Part shown: positions 37,701-47,819 of the stretch, piece after piece
Layout of the letters: each line of letters starts with the position of its first letter
How positions within the stretch are numbered: the stretch's first letter is position 1
Source: Batillaria attramentaria
Taxonomy: Eukaryota > Mollusca > Gastropoda > Batillariidae
Reading direction: 5' to 3'
Assembly (NCBI GenBank): GCA_018292915.2
Contig: JACVVK020000146.1
Coordinates: 243,501 to 307,500, forward strand
DNA length: 64,000 bases
Program-made: the position numbers and the translations under genes
The notes under the pieces: model-generated
The model's database searches: none
Told to the model about the DNA's origin: nothing
The model's input: the letters and a program-made list of their open reading frames with translations, nothing else

Positions 37701-40320
37701 TGCAGAGATTTGCTGCTATTGCTGCCCTTGACCATGATTCACACATCAGGGCATCTACAGTTGCTGGTAAGCTTTGGGATTTGTGCACAGCTGTTTGTTT
37801 TTGTGACTATGTTTTCATTGTCATTTCCCTGGCTCAACGTTCCAGCTTAGTTGCCTGTTAGTAGTGTTACTCAGTCGTCACTTGCAGCTTCTTTTGTGGT
37901 TTGTCTAATATTGCTAGTATTCATTGAGATGTCTACTGATTACTGTTGTGAGTGAGATTAGGTGTAACTTTTCTCATAGCCTCTCTTCTCTTAGCCAGTG
38001 TCATTGGTTGTGTGTGATATGGAGAGTACATGTAGTTTTAAGTTTTGCGTTACCTATTATGGAAGTTACAAAAATCAGAAATGAGGGACAGGTCTGTGCT
38101 GAGATTGTGAACCATAAGTTTTTTGGTGTGAAATAGGGAAGATCCTGCTAACATTACATTTATCATCATTGTTTTCCTTGTGCAGATCCCCCATCAGATG
38201 GTGTGATAAGTGTTGGGGAAGCTGTCAGCATGGCTGACTATGCAGACAGCGAGTGGAAAGGGCAGACACAGAAAGCAGAGACAATCAGGAAGGTCAGTTT
38301 GATACAGGATGTGAATAAACTGTAACTGTACATGTAGATAATTTATGATTAAATTATTGTATCTGCTGTTTTAATATTGATGCTGTTTTGGCTCCATACA
38401 TACATATATATATGCAATGCATTTTGAAGCTGTTTCCAAACTCAGTTTGCTTTTGTTCAGCTACAACTTTCCTTAGGCAAAAATGTAAGTTTTCCTTACC
38501 AGCATCTGGTTTTGCCATGGGTAATCAAACTGCAATCAAGAGCTGAAACTGATCCAGTCCAGTGTCCACTTACAGAGTGCAGAAATACTCCATGCACACA
38601 TTTCACAACCACTGCACTGATACATGTGTTTTCATTAACAGGGTTACCGTGCAGTCCCCGATTTGTTCCACTGTGAGCGCCTTCGGTGCGTCAGGGGAGA
38701 CAACTACTGTGCCATGCGCAGCACGCTGTATCAGGTGCTGGTGGCAGGTCATCACGTCACACATCGCTGGCCAGGGCTCATTTCTATAGTGGACCGTCTC
38801 CATGCACTGCAAGCAGACCCAGCCTCCGGACTTCAGCATTGGACATTCGGTAACCGCTTGCAGTGGGAAGGGGAAGACGACAAGTTCTCGCTCATCTGCA
38901 AGTGTGTTCTCTCCCTCTATGCCACGGTATGTAAATATCCCACGTACAGAATTTTTGTGTTGCTATGTCCCCTTCCCCCCCCCCCCCCTTTTTTTTTTTT
39001 TTTTTTGCATGAGAAACAAAACCAACTAAGACCTGACTTTGGGAAAGATAGTATGACCTACAAATGGAAGTCATGGATAAAAGTAAAACATTCAAATGCA
39101 TTTTCAAATTCCACAACTTGAAGACCTGAGCAGAGCCTTCACATCACTTGAAGGTAATGTGTTGATGTCCCCTGTGTGAGAGATCATGTGTGATTAGTAT
39201 TAGTGTGCATGAGGGGTTTTAGTTTGTGGTACGTTGAGTCAAGCAGTTTGGTAAAGCACCGTATACTCCACATTATTATTGTTCTGTATGTCTGTCAGTT
39301 TGATTATCTGCAGCTTAGTTTGCATTTTTTTCACTGTGTTCCAACAGATAGAGGAAATGAGTGTCCTGCCCACACAGGAAGAACGAGAAGCTCGAACTCT
39401 CAACCTTCTGAACAGCTCGGAGATCTTCAGCACTCAGCTGATGGAGGGAATGAAGCTGATGATGCTGTTCCGCGTGGCTGACCTTGAGCGGGAGATGGCG
39501 GAGGGGTCGGAGGTACCAACATTCGCCTGGCTGCTCTTTGCACGCGATACGTCTGAGACTGTGGTAGACTTTGTGAAAAACCATCTCAACTGTGTCGGGG
39601 ATTCAGCTGGTGTTGATCAGGTAAGGGTAGTAGAGGTATGCTGTACAGTCATTGATGACCATTGCACTCAGTCTGGTGTAGAGGTGTCTGCTCATGCATT
39701 GTAAAAGTGTGTAAACACAGTAAAGAGAGTGAGACTGTGGTGGATGTGTAAATTTGGGGTAAATTTACCATAACTTTTTTTTCTTTTTTTTAAAGGGCCT
39801 AAGCTCCATGGATGTGATACACTCTTAAACCTATTTGCCATTAAGTTGTAGAAATATGCCATGTAATGGAAAACACCGTGTCCATTGACATCGTTTGAGG
39901 AAAAAAGGCCGTTATGTCAGTGTCTTTCATCTTGAATTCACGTCTTTTCCCCTAATGTGACATCATGGACTTAATGTGTTTTGCCTTTACATAGCAGAAA
40001 TGCTTAGCTCCAGTGATGAATCTGATTTTTTTTTGATTTTTTAAATAGCCATACTGTCTTAAACGAGAAAGAGTTGTATCTGCTCCCAAGATCAGTTTGA
40101 TTTTCCTCATTCTTGATTGTACAGTGTACTTGTTTGTGTCTGACAGGTGGAGATGTGTCTGCTGGGGCACTGTCTTGGGGTCAAGCTGCGTGTCGCACGC
40201 TTGGACCACTACGGCCAGGAAGAGTTTGATGTTTCCTTTCCTGATGAGGCCCCTGACGACTGGCCCTCTGCCTTCCTGCTAGCTGAAGATGACCGTCACT
40301 ACAATGTGCCTGTTCCATGA
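25268..40320 (+). CDS. OTULIN: OTULIN/OTULINL-family deubiquitinase, membrane-anchored, seven coding exons
   Basis: Predicted OTU-type cysteine protease of the OTULIN family; the vertebrate enzyme cleaves Met1-linked (linear) ubiquitin made by LUBAC. Coding exons are 25268-25469, 28076-28233, 34792-36235, 38186-38292, 38642-38926, 39348-39620 and 40147-40320. All six junctions have GT-AG sites and agreeing phases; total 880 residues. The start ATG (25268) has A at -3 and G at +4 after an in-frame TGA at 25199. A membrane segment lies at ~70-89. Residues ~121-600 are Ser/acidic-rich low complexity with a coiled coil at ~457-485. The OTU domain is ~620-880: EWKGQTQKAETIRKGY, then RGDNYCAMR with catalytic Cys660, LLFARDTS, NHLNCVGD, and AEDDRHYN with His874 and Asn876. 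It ends NVPVP, without the ETSL PDZ ligand of human OTULIN, and resembles the OTULINL end. Vertebrate relatives are about 350 residues. Family assignment rests on recalled motifs. Confidence 0.88.
26000..28070 (+). other. Intron 1 of the OTULIN-like gene
   Basis: Unique AT-rich sequence with short (TA)n tracts near 26326-26342 and 27651-27669. No exon or RNA recognised. Confidence 0.6.
28076..28233 (+). CDS. OTULIN: OTULIN-like gene, coding exon 2 (membrane segment)
   Basis: Acceptor tacattacag; donor GTG|gtaagt, phase 0. It encodes residues 68-120. AGAVCILGLGVGLGTLFIY is a clear single membrane helix, followed by a basic/aromatic stretch RLYQQYIRPF. Confidence 0.75.
28738..28793. repeat. 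GT microsatellite
   Basis: A (GT)n tract inside intron 2 of the OTULIN-like gene. Confidence 0.9.
29585..29606. repeat. Poly-G tract
   Basis: About 22 consecutive G, next to a GT run. Confidence 0.85.
31455..31575 (+). repeat. tRNA-derived SINE, family A, 5'-truncated copy
   Basis: Starts at the B-box (AAGTTCGAATCCCG) and continues through the shared body to a C-rich tail. The A-box half is replaced by a C-rich tract. Confidence 0.7.
32352..32545. repeat. Degenerate tandem duplication, period about 106 bp
   Basis: 'acagtgtcttgcacctgatacgca' near 32363 recurs as 'acagtgtattgcaccggatacgca' near 32469, and the following ~70 bp also match loosely (attc.tgtacc.tttc.ttg). Confidence 0.55.
33182..33369 (+). 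promoter_or_regulatory. Candidate alternative promoter and first exon of the OTULIN-like gene
   Basis: A TATA element (TATATAAAG, 33182-33190) is followed about 93 nt later by an ATG (33283) that opens a 29-codon frame (MKLEKKVLLSVPFYRFQLGF...). It ends exactly in AAG|gtaaac at 33369 in phase 0, the phase needed to splice to exon 3 at 34792. The resulting protein would lack the membrane segment. No transcript evidence; coincidence of phase has a one-in-three chance. Confidence 0.4.
34095..34124. repeat. CTCTC pentanucleotide repeat
   Basis: A pyrimidine pentamer repeat in intron 2 of the OTULIN-like gene. Confidence 0.85.
34414..34565 (+). repeat. Interspersed repeat, copy 2 (in OTULIN-like intron 2)
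   Basis: Same-strand copy of 19759-19908, about 150 bp, diverged. Confidence 0.6.
34792..36235 (+). CDS. OTULIN: OTULIN-like gene, coding exon 3 (long low-complexity insert)
   Basis: A 1,444-nt exon (acceptor tcgctgcag; donor GAA G|gtgagt, phase 1) encoding residues 121-601 plus one base. It is rich in Ser, Asp, Glu, Pro and His with short basic Ser motifs (RRSRSLDR). It holds one predicted coiled coil (NLECLETELHDIQDEFESI...) and a His-rich block (HSPHRHPHHHTRPP). An internal ATG at 34822 starts MGNNSSGK, an N-myristoylation consensus, in the Kozak context GCGCCATGG. Confidence 0.8.
38186..38292 (+). CDS. OTULIN: OTULIN-like gene, coding exon 4
   Basis: Acceptor cttgtgcag; donor AAG|gtcagt, phase 0. 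Encodes residues 602-637, including YADSEWKGQTQKAETIRK, matching the conserved lead-in to the OTU fold in OTULIN and OTULINL. Confidence 0.85.
38642..38926 (+). CDS. OTULIN: OTULIN-like gene, coding exon 5 (catalytic Cys)
   Basis: Acceptor cattaacag; donor ACG|gtatgt, phase 0. Encodes residues 638-732 with RGDNYCAMRSTLYQ. The catalytic Cys codon is 38708-38710. Confidence 0.9.
39348..39620 (+). CDS. OTULIN: OTULIN-like gene, coding exon 6
   Basis: Acceptor ttccaacag; donor CAG|gtaagg, phase 0. Encodes residues 733-823 with the conserved LLFARDTSETV and NHLNCVGDSAGVDQ blocks. Confidence 0.9.
40147..40320 (+). CDS. OTULIN: OTULIN-like gene, terminal coding exon 7
   Basis: Acceptor gtctgacag. 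Encodes residues 824-880 with AEDDRHYN, the catalytic His874 and Asn876, and the stop TGA at 40318-40320. Confidence 0.9.
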   Translation: MEMCLLGHCLGVKLRVARLDHYGQEEFDVSFPDEAPDDWPSAFLLAEDDRHYNVPVP

Positions 40321-43300
40321 TGATGCTCTGCTGCTAGTCAGTGTCACCCCCGTAGCATTAGTAACCACAGACATAGGAAACTGCTGATTTGCTAGCAGCT
40401 AGTCGAGCACTTGGGAGAACTGGCATGATGTAAACAAACAAATTAGTAGTCCTGCAAGGTTAGTGACCTACCCTGGAGTGTGTGATTTTGGAGCATGCTT
40501 TGTACATGTATACATGTACCACCTCTGCTAGCGCAGATAGGGAAGTGCATTGTTCCAATCTTTTCCCCTGTGCCTACATGACTAGAGTGCAGGTGGAAGT
40601 CCTGCGTACTTGTTGCCACAGACATCAGTAAAATCAGTAAAGCTGCGATGGATTATCAGTGGCACTTGTGATAAACTGGGTTCCCTAGAACTTCCGCCAG
40701 AGAATGTGTTTTAGCTGGCCCAATATGATTCCTGATTCAGGATTCACCTGTACATAAGAGTGCTGGGGTGGAGTGATTTAGTTACAGCAGAAAGGATGTT
40801 TATTCCATGTGAAGCTTTCAGAAAACTCAATCATGTATCCTAGTGCAATTCCTCTCCTTGAGGTGTGTGTTTAGTCAGCTGCAGCAGTACTGACGCGGCA
40901 GACTGCCAGTTAGGTGCATCTGATTAGTGAAGTGTGCTGTGTTATATTTGTACTGGTCTGTGCAGGTACATCAAGTAAATTACAGAGTGCTGAGCATTGA
41001 AGTGTGTTTGAGTGTACACGATAAAACAGACATAGAGACTGTACGCAGATTATTGGTACACTGTATCACTGACGTAGCTTCCATTTTATGACTTCAGATT
41101 TACACCTCTGTGAACAAGACACTATAATCATATACAGTATTTAGCTTGTATTAGGGTGTATCACCCCCACATTGTATAGGTTGAGGTGTACTATTCAGTT
41201 CTGGGAGTCTTCCAACAGTGCCACTTTAAATGTGAGGAGCAGACTTGGTTGCTTTGTGTTAGTTTCAGTGATGTAAAGTATGCATGAAGAAGCTTCGGCC
41301 GCAACACGTGGTGGTTTTGACTGTAGATGACAAGGTAGTGACATTTCCAAAGGGAAAGAACCTGGAAAACCCGGTGCTGTTTGGGTCAAACTTCCAGTTT
41401 TATTCTGAGGCCAGATTTTTATTCAATCAGTTGCGCAAAGCATTTGCAGAACAAGGAAAACTTGAAATAGACTTTGGGCACTGCATGGCTTGTAAGGGAG
41501 CGTGATGACTGATTTTAGCTAGATCTACAGATCCCAGCTCAGAAAGGAGGGTGAGAGAAAAAGTGAAGGCATTGTAGGATGAGTAGAAGGACTGAGAGGG
41601 GGCAAAACTTTGGAATCATTTACTGTTTGAATAAAAGCAGAATTTTTTACTGTCCTCAGGTGGAGTGTAGGATCAAGAGTGCATAAAATGGACATACTTT
41701 TGGTTTGTTGGAAGCCGGCATGAATGCCAAAATTGTTACCAGTGTCATGATATTGAGAGAACCCAAAACTCAGTCATTATTTGTCTGCTGGATGTGTAAT
41801 TTGTTTATTTGTTTGTTTTTTGTTTCTGTTATGAAATTAGTGATTTCTCTTGACACATTTTCCTGTACGTAGACAGACACTGTCTCTTTGTATGAGCAAG
41901 GTTACTCAGAAATGCAGATGAATCTCATTTCTCTAACCAGTTTGCATACAGTGCAAGTACTGAAGGTTTACTCAAGTTTTGACAAGTTATATTGGGTTAT
42001 ACAGCACAATGTTGTGTGAATCTCAAGCATATTTGATCCAATTTGATGGGTTTACTTTGGAGGGGGGGGGGGGGGGGTATTAAGGCTAAGTTCTTTGATC
42101 ATGTTCTGTGCTGTTGCTCAGAATCTCCACATTTTGGCATTGGTATACGACTTTCCATTTTTGCAGCTTTCTGTTTTTATAGGCAAATAGTCTTGGATTT
42201 GAATATGCACTGTTCATTGTGGTACATGTCCTAGGAATTCATTAAGGTTCAGCATATCCGACTTAATGACTTAAGGCTTACCTACTATAAATTTTGTATC
42301 TTTGTAAATGGGCCAGGAAGATGCACTCGTATGTCCTTCTATTTACACCGTTTGACGTCCTCTTTGTTCCTCATCACTTTTAAGAAAGTTGTTTGTTACA
42401 CATGTATTCCTTAAAAGATAACATCTTTGGTGCTAGTCTGTGATAGTGTAAACTGGTTTTGCCACCCTAGGGTAGTTGTGTCTTTTGTCAATTTTTGTCA
42501 TGAAATTGGATTTTAGACATTGCTTCGTTGTAACATGTCAGTCCCAAATGGAAATTTAAATCATTTATATCCTTGCATCACTACACTGTTGACAAAAAAA
42601 ATTAAGTTTCTGATATTTATGCAATTTGTTTGCCATTGTTCTGCTGCTAAAGTACAGCTATCATTTTTCCCATGTGCCTTTTTCACCCTCAGAATGGAAA
42701 CATATGTGTTTATTGTTTGTGTTCAGTTTTCCCCTTGTGTTTTCGTTCTGTTGAACATGCATTTAATGTGCTGTCAGGGGCAGTGCCAGTGCGCAACATT
42801 TTAAAAGCCCAGTGTGCAGGCTACATCAGTTTTTAAGATACTTTAACATCATAATGCACTCAGGAAAGAAAATGATCCAGACATTCTTGGAGTTCATATT
42901 TTAGCTGAAATACTGACTTTTCATTTGAGGTTTGTTGAAAAAATGCCATACCAATTTCATCAGCATGTGGTGTGCCATGTGTTTGGGGTTTGTTTTTGAT
43001 TTTTTGGGTTGGGTTGTTTTTGGTGGGGGGTGGGGGGGGGGGGGTATTTTATGCATTTTTAGCAAGTGAACAATCTTTCTCGCATGAACTATGACCAAGA
43101 TTTATTTTTTTTATCCACTGGCAACAAGAACATTTTTTTCTCAGCTGCCTTTTTCTAAAATTTTCTCCAGTACAAGTGGATATATTTATTTTGCCTGCAG
43201 TGTTTACTCCAGTTTTGGATGGTATGTCTTAGGTGCTTAGTTATCCCTTCCAGATTGATGAGATTAATGGAACAAGTCATGTATAATTATGACAAGAGCT

Positions 43301-44214
43301 TGCAGTCAATTGATCTTAATAATCCCATAGCACATAGTTGCTTCAAAAGGTACTGCTCACTTCTTTTCTTCCCCCTTTTTTTTTTTTCTTTTTTTTTTTC
43401 TCACTGAATCACACTTTTAACTGTAGCACCGATCAGTTAATTTGCTTTTATTTGTGTCTTCACTAACAGATTGGGTTTGGTTTTGTCTTACACAGTCATT
43501 CATCATTCATTTTTACACATTTTGCTTTGAATTTGGTGTGGGTTTTCTAAACAAAGTTCACTGCTCTTTCAGCTTTTCGCACAATTTCGTAACCTGCGGT
43601 ACACATTTCCTCTGGAGTGTCTATTTCAGGGTCTGATTACACAAATTTTGGAAGAGCACCCGTAGTGAAGAGTCTGTATTTTTCTCTGCTTGATCAGCAC
43701 TCTACCTTGTTTCCCTCTGTCGTGTTGTTGTGTCATTTGTGTGTATTTTTTTTACAGCAGGAAAATAATTAATGTTCACTTTTGGCTTTATGCAATGTTC
43801 ATTGTGTGCTTATGGTAGTCCTTAGAGCTGTGTACCCTGAAGAAATTGCTGGCTTGAGGATTTTCATTTTTTCCATTGCTATCTAGGGTGTGTGTTGTTC
43901 ACTGAATGTCACATTGTCATACAGCGGAGAACCTCCTATAGTCTCCAGGTTATAGTTGTTGTTTTTTACTCAAATGTTATCACTTTTTAATTGTCAGCAA
44001 CTTGTTTACAACACTCAGCTCGGATAACTTACAGTGTCCATGTACATGTGCTTAATGTCAGCTGAGTGTAGGACATCTACAATTAAGTTGACCAACTAGT
44101 ACATGTACAGTGTAAAAAAAAGCTTTGTTTGCATAATTTCCATAGCTAGCTTCTGCATTACTTTTTAAACTTGAGAAATCTTGAAATGTGATGTTGGTGA
44201 GTGGTGGAAGCAGT

Positions 44215-44245
<31 letters not shown>

Positions 44246-44499
44246 CTGTTTTACGAAAAGCTACACATTTTAGCAATGCCACTTGATGAATCTCCCACAG
44301 CAAAGCGGTGCATGAAACTACATGAAACAAATGTATAGAAGAACTTTTACTGTTCATATGGTGACATGGAAAACTACTTACACTATTTCAATATTAAAAT
44401 ACTAAATACTCAATGTAGTATTTGATGGAAGAACTCAAAAGCCAGCAGGGTGTAAGGGAAGAGAGATGGGTTATAAGCAGTCAGGTATGTGTGTGTGTA

Positions 44500-44537
<38 letters not shown>

Positions 44538-45375
44538 GCTGGATCTTTGAGTCTTAATGATTATTCTGCTCATACCACTACTGGTCTCTCTTGAATTCTC
44601 TTGTGCGTCATTCAAAGAAGAAAGGAATATTCTGCATTTATGATCTGCAGGGCTCAGCATAAACAATATGATAGTACATTGTTCTTCGTGAAACTGTGGT
44701 ATCCTGGCATTCTCAATCCTCTGCAGAATTTGAGACCGTCTGGGAAGCTAGACTGGTAATAAGAAGAATGCATGCAGGAGTTCACAAACCCCGTTCAAGG
44801 ATCCATGTGGAACAACACTTGCTGAAGCCCTGTCTTCATTTGCTACTGCTGTGTGTTGCGGTATAGTTATATAGTAGTGTACTCTTGTTGAGGATCAGGT
44901 GCTTTTTTAAATTTTGATTTTTTAAAAATTGTTTTTATGCTGGTAAAATTGTACATAGTGTGAATGGAGACGCCTGCCGCGGAAGGTTACTCCTGAATCG
45001 TCATTATCACTTCAGTGTAATCAGTAATTTTATACATGGCTGGTAGCAGCAGTATATTTTATTTTTAGAGTGCTTCGGTATGGTAGTTTTCATTTTTCAT
45101 TTTTCCCAGATTCATGATCTTGGTTGCCAGACCGACCCTAGTCAAGTATGTCAGGAAATAGTATGTAATGTTGTAGAGACAGCAGAGAACAAGTAAATTA
45201 ATTTTGTGTATGTGTGTGTACCACTAAGTCAGGGTTACACAAGCAACTGGTCTGTTTACCTGTATTCATTGCTCTCATACTGTCATAGACTGCCAGATGA
45301 CCCCTGTGCATGTACATCCTCTCTCTCAGGTGATCAAGAGACAAATAAAGCTGATTTGATAATGACGTTTTATTT

Positions 45376-45416
<41 letters not shown>

Positions 45417-46150
45417 CACAGAGTAACAGTGGTGGCTGTGCCAAACATGAGCATCTTCATCAGAAAATCTGATACAAAGTGCAATACACGAAATTTGACA
45501 CAAATGGGTCGTATCCAGGTTTTTAGTTTGATTTTTGTATTGCAATTTCAAATGCGCAAGGGACATCTGAGATTCCAGCTGGACCATTTTTAAAGGGTCT
45601 GCCTGGCATGAGTGGACTACCTTAAAAGAGGTACTCATCTACTGTAAAAGCACATCCCCATACCCTCCCCCCAAACACACATTACTGTCCGTTTTATTAG
45701 TCTTAGTTTGAGCCCCCACCTCCCCCCAAGTAACTGATCTGGCCACCAGAATCTGCGGCTGACGACGTGGTTTCAAACAAAACAGATGAACCGATGGCGA
45801 TCAAATAATTACATATTATTTATACTTTTCCATGCAGGGTAGTTCCCTGAGGCAGAGGTCCTTGCATTTTAGCTAGAAGTTTCTGCCCACTCTATGCAAA
45901 TTGCCAATTGACAAAGGCTGTTGTGTAGTGTTTGATCTGTAAAAATACATTTATACTAAATGGTTGTACCCATGCTGCTGTACAGATGCAAGATACAAGG
46001 GTGTGTATGAACGATTTTTTTTTTTTTTTTTTTTTGGGGGGGGGGGGGTGGCAACTGAAATCTTTCTAAGGGGAGGAAAATCTAGGTTTAGCCAAAGGTG
46101 GAAATCCACCAAAAGGTGCCCAAGTTATTTACCCTGGTATGTAAAAAAAA
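40321..46150 (+). other. 3' UTR and intergenic tract after the OTULIN-like gene
   Basis: AATAAA occurs at 41630-41635 and again at 45344-45349, so the 3' UTR could be about 1.3 kb or about 5 kb. No other coding exon is supported. It also holds G runs near 42061-42076, 43027-43044 and 44215-44245 and microsatellites near 44487-44532 and 45376-45417. Confidence 0.4.
44215..44245. repeat. Poly-G tract, 31 nt
   Basis: An uninterrupted G run, the longest in the window. Confidence 0.9.
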
Positions 46151-46188
46151 AAAATTCTTGGTGTAGTGGTGGCCTTTGGCTTCCCTCC

Positions 46189-46216
46189 TCCCCCCCCCCC
46201 CCCCCCCCCCCCCCCC
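46189..46216. repeat. Poly-C tract, 28 nt
   Basis: An uninterrupted C run abutting the repeat at 46217-46455. Confidence 0.9.
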
Positions 46217-46455
46217 ACAAACCAAATAAAACTAGAACCAGACAAGAAATCATAGCCACATGCAAACCAGAAGTGTAAAAACAAAACTGAGCTGTGTTTG
46301 AGTGAACCAAGCCAGGTGAAATCCACCTCACCAGGTTGATGGTGAATGTGTAACTGAACACCCCTCCCCACCCACCCCAACTAAATGAAACAAAGAAAAG
46401 TAAACAAGTAGTAAGATCAGTGAATTACCAAGACTTAACACATCTTACATGAATA
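46217..46455. repeat. Interspersed repeat family C, copy 1
   Basis: Nearly identical to 51470-51755 over about 240 bp (caaaccaaataaaact...gttgatggtgaatgtg...). Copy 2 has a ~24-bp insertion near its start. Both copies follow a poly-C run. Family unknown. Confidence 0.75.
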
Positions 46456-46542
46456 CACACAAGACAACACGCAAGTAACTACAGCGTTTGAGTGGACCAA
46501 CCAGAGGTGAAAAAAAACTGCCCCTTCTCGGGAAAGTTTGGT

Positions 46543-46558
46543 GGCCCTGAAAAGGACC
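46543..46558 (-). terminator. Histone 3' stem-loop of H1 copy 1
   Basis: On the minus strand GGTCCTTTTCAGGGCC: a 6-bp stem with one G-U pair and a TTTC loop, as in replication-dependent histone mRNAs. Purine-rich GAGAAGGGGCA just after it may be the U7-binding downstream element. Confidence 0.9.
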
Positions 46559-46608
46559 ATTAAGTCAGGAAACTGACTGAAAGTTGTGGCACAGGGGCAG
46601 AAGCAGAT

Positions 46609-47208
46609 TTACTTCTTGGCCTTGGGCTTGGCAGCCTTCTTGGCTGGCGACTTCTTGGGCTTGGCGGCCTTCTTGGCTGGGGATTTGGCAGCCTTGGGCT
46701 TCTTGGCAGCAGCCTTCTTGGGGCTCTTGGGCTTCTTGGCGGCAGCAGCCTTGGGCTTCTTGGCAGCAGCTTTCTTGGCTGGGCTCTTGGCCTTCTTGGC
46801 GGCAGCTGCCTTGGGCTTCTTGGCGGCAGGCTTCTTGGCAGCAGCCTTGGGCTTCTTAGCCTTCTTTGGCTTGGCAGCAGCAACCTTCTTCTCACCCAGG
46901 CGGAAAGAGCCAGCAGCGCCAGTTCCCTTCGACTGCTTCAGGGTGCCAGCCTTCACTCCAGCCTTCAGGGCGGTCTTGAGGCGGGCGTTGATGGGCTTCA
47001 GGTCAGTGCCCACCTTGTAGTTGGCCACGATGTACTTCAGGATGGCCTGGCGGGAAGAGCCAGAGCGCTCCTTCAGACTCTGGATGGCAGCGGCGATCAT
47101 GGCGCTGTACTTGGGGTGAGCCGCAGGAGCAGCAGGCTTCCTGGGCTTGCTTGCCTTCTTCGGCGACTTGGCCGGGGCAGCGGGTGCAGCAGCAACAGCA
47201 TCAGACAT
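46609..47208 (-). CDS. H1: Histone H1 (linker histone), copy 1
   Basis: Linker histone of chromatin in the nucleus; binds the nucleosome dyad and linker DNA. It has 199 residues, intronless, starting [18 protein letters not shown]. The winged-helix globular domain is ~residues 31-105 ([57 protein letters not shown]). The C-terminal tail is a run of K/A/P repeats with AKSPAKK and PKSPKK units, potential CDK phosphorylation sites. It carries a canonical 3' stem-loop (46543-46558), a TATA element (47308-47317) and an H1 box (47394-47402), so it is a replication-dependent type. It differs from copy 2 by one residue: Ala136 here, Gly there. No core histone genes lie beside it in this window. Confidence 0.97.
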   Translation of the reverse strand: MSDAVAAAPAAPAKSPKKASKPRKPAAPAAHPKYSAMIAAAIQSLKERSGSSRQAILKYIVANYKVGTDLKPINARLKTALKAGVKAGTLKQSKGTGAAGSFRLGEKKVAAAKPKKAKKPKAAAKKPAAKKPKAAAAKKAKSPAKKAAAKKPKAAAAKKPKSPKKAAAKKPKAAKSPAKKAAKPKKSPAKKAAKPKAKK

Positions 47209-47307
47209 GATGAGAAGTTGTAGCGAACGTAGAACGCAAGAGAGAACACTCGAGTACTGCTCCGTTCAACGGCGAGAGCGAGAATGACTGGCTGCTGCGA
47301 AGCGCGG

Positions 47308-47402
47308 CCTTATATGCGGCGCGCGCGGCCCGCAAAGAAAGCAACGCCCGCTCGCACACAAAATCGGCCCTCGCTCAGCCTCGAGCCAGCGATTTTGTGT
47401 TT
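47308..47402 (-). promoter_or_regulatory. H1 copy 1 promoter: TATA and H1 boxes
   Basis: TATA element GCATATAAGG (minus strand, 47317-47308) about 100 bp upstream of the ATG. An H1-box-like AAACACAAA on the minus strand is at 47402-47394. The same ACACAAAATCG core occurs in the opposite orientation at about 47356-47366, so two copies face each other. Confidence 0.75.
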
Positions 47403-47819
47403 GTTGACATCTATTTATACGCTAATAACATTCTGCATACGCAGCAACAGCCTTCACATTATACATCATTGGATTCAGCAGACGTTTTTCTTTCTTTTCG
47501 TATAACGCGTTTTAGTATCCCATGCCTTGCCTCCGAAAAAGTCGCAAAAAACTGCGTCTTTGAAGACCAACTGAAAATCATAGCGGCCAGAAAATACGTG
47601 TAAAATACTATTTCAACTGGCAAACTAACAGTAAAACTTATTCAGAAAGGTGCAGCACACTATGTTTTATTTATATCAGGTGTTATTCAACTAATCTACG
47701 TCATTATGTGGTCTTTGTAACGAGTTTTTTGACGGGACTAAAACACAAATTTTCTGGTTGGGCGCCATCGCTCGCGCCCTTCTCTGTTCTTACTAAAATT
47801 TCGCCTGGTGTTTTTTCGC

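Larger units (their letters stand above)
46475..47815. repeat. Left arm of the H1 inverted duplication
   Basis: Matches 59790-61125 on the opposite strand, covering the H1 coding region, 3' stem-loop, promoter and about 500 bp of upstream sequence. Identity is highest in the coding part and decays outward. Confidence 0.85.

Noticed and set aside
37481..37861. A 126-codon open frame in intron 3 of the OTULIN-like gene that ends at a donor (GTTGCTG|gtaagc) in the phase needed by exon 4.
   Set aside because: The only good acceptor (ttttgggcaag near 37533) gives the wrong incoming phase, and the alternative acceptor lacks a pyrimidine tract. Codon use is AT-rich like the intron. A cassette exon is not excluded but not supported.
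41284..41505. A 73-codon frame starting MKKLRPQHVV after the OTULIN-like stop codon.
   Set aside because: It lies in probable 3' UTR, has no splice acceptor or domain, and sits before a poly(A) signal of the main gene.
46560..47020. Long frames antisense and out of frame to the H1 genes (rich in R/P/S or A/L/F).
   Set aside because: They are shadows of the Lys/Ala/Pro codon bias of H1 and occur equally at both H1 copies.
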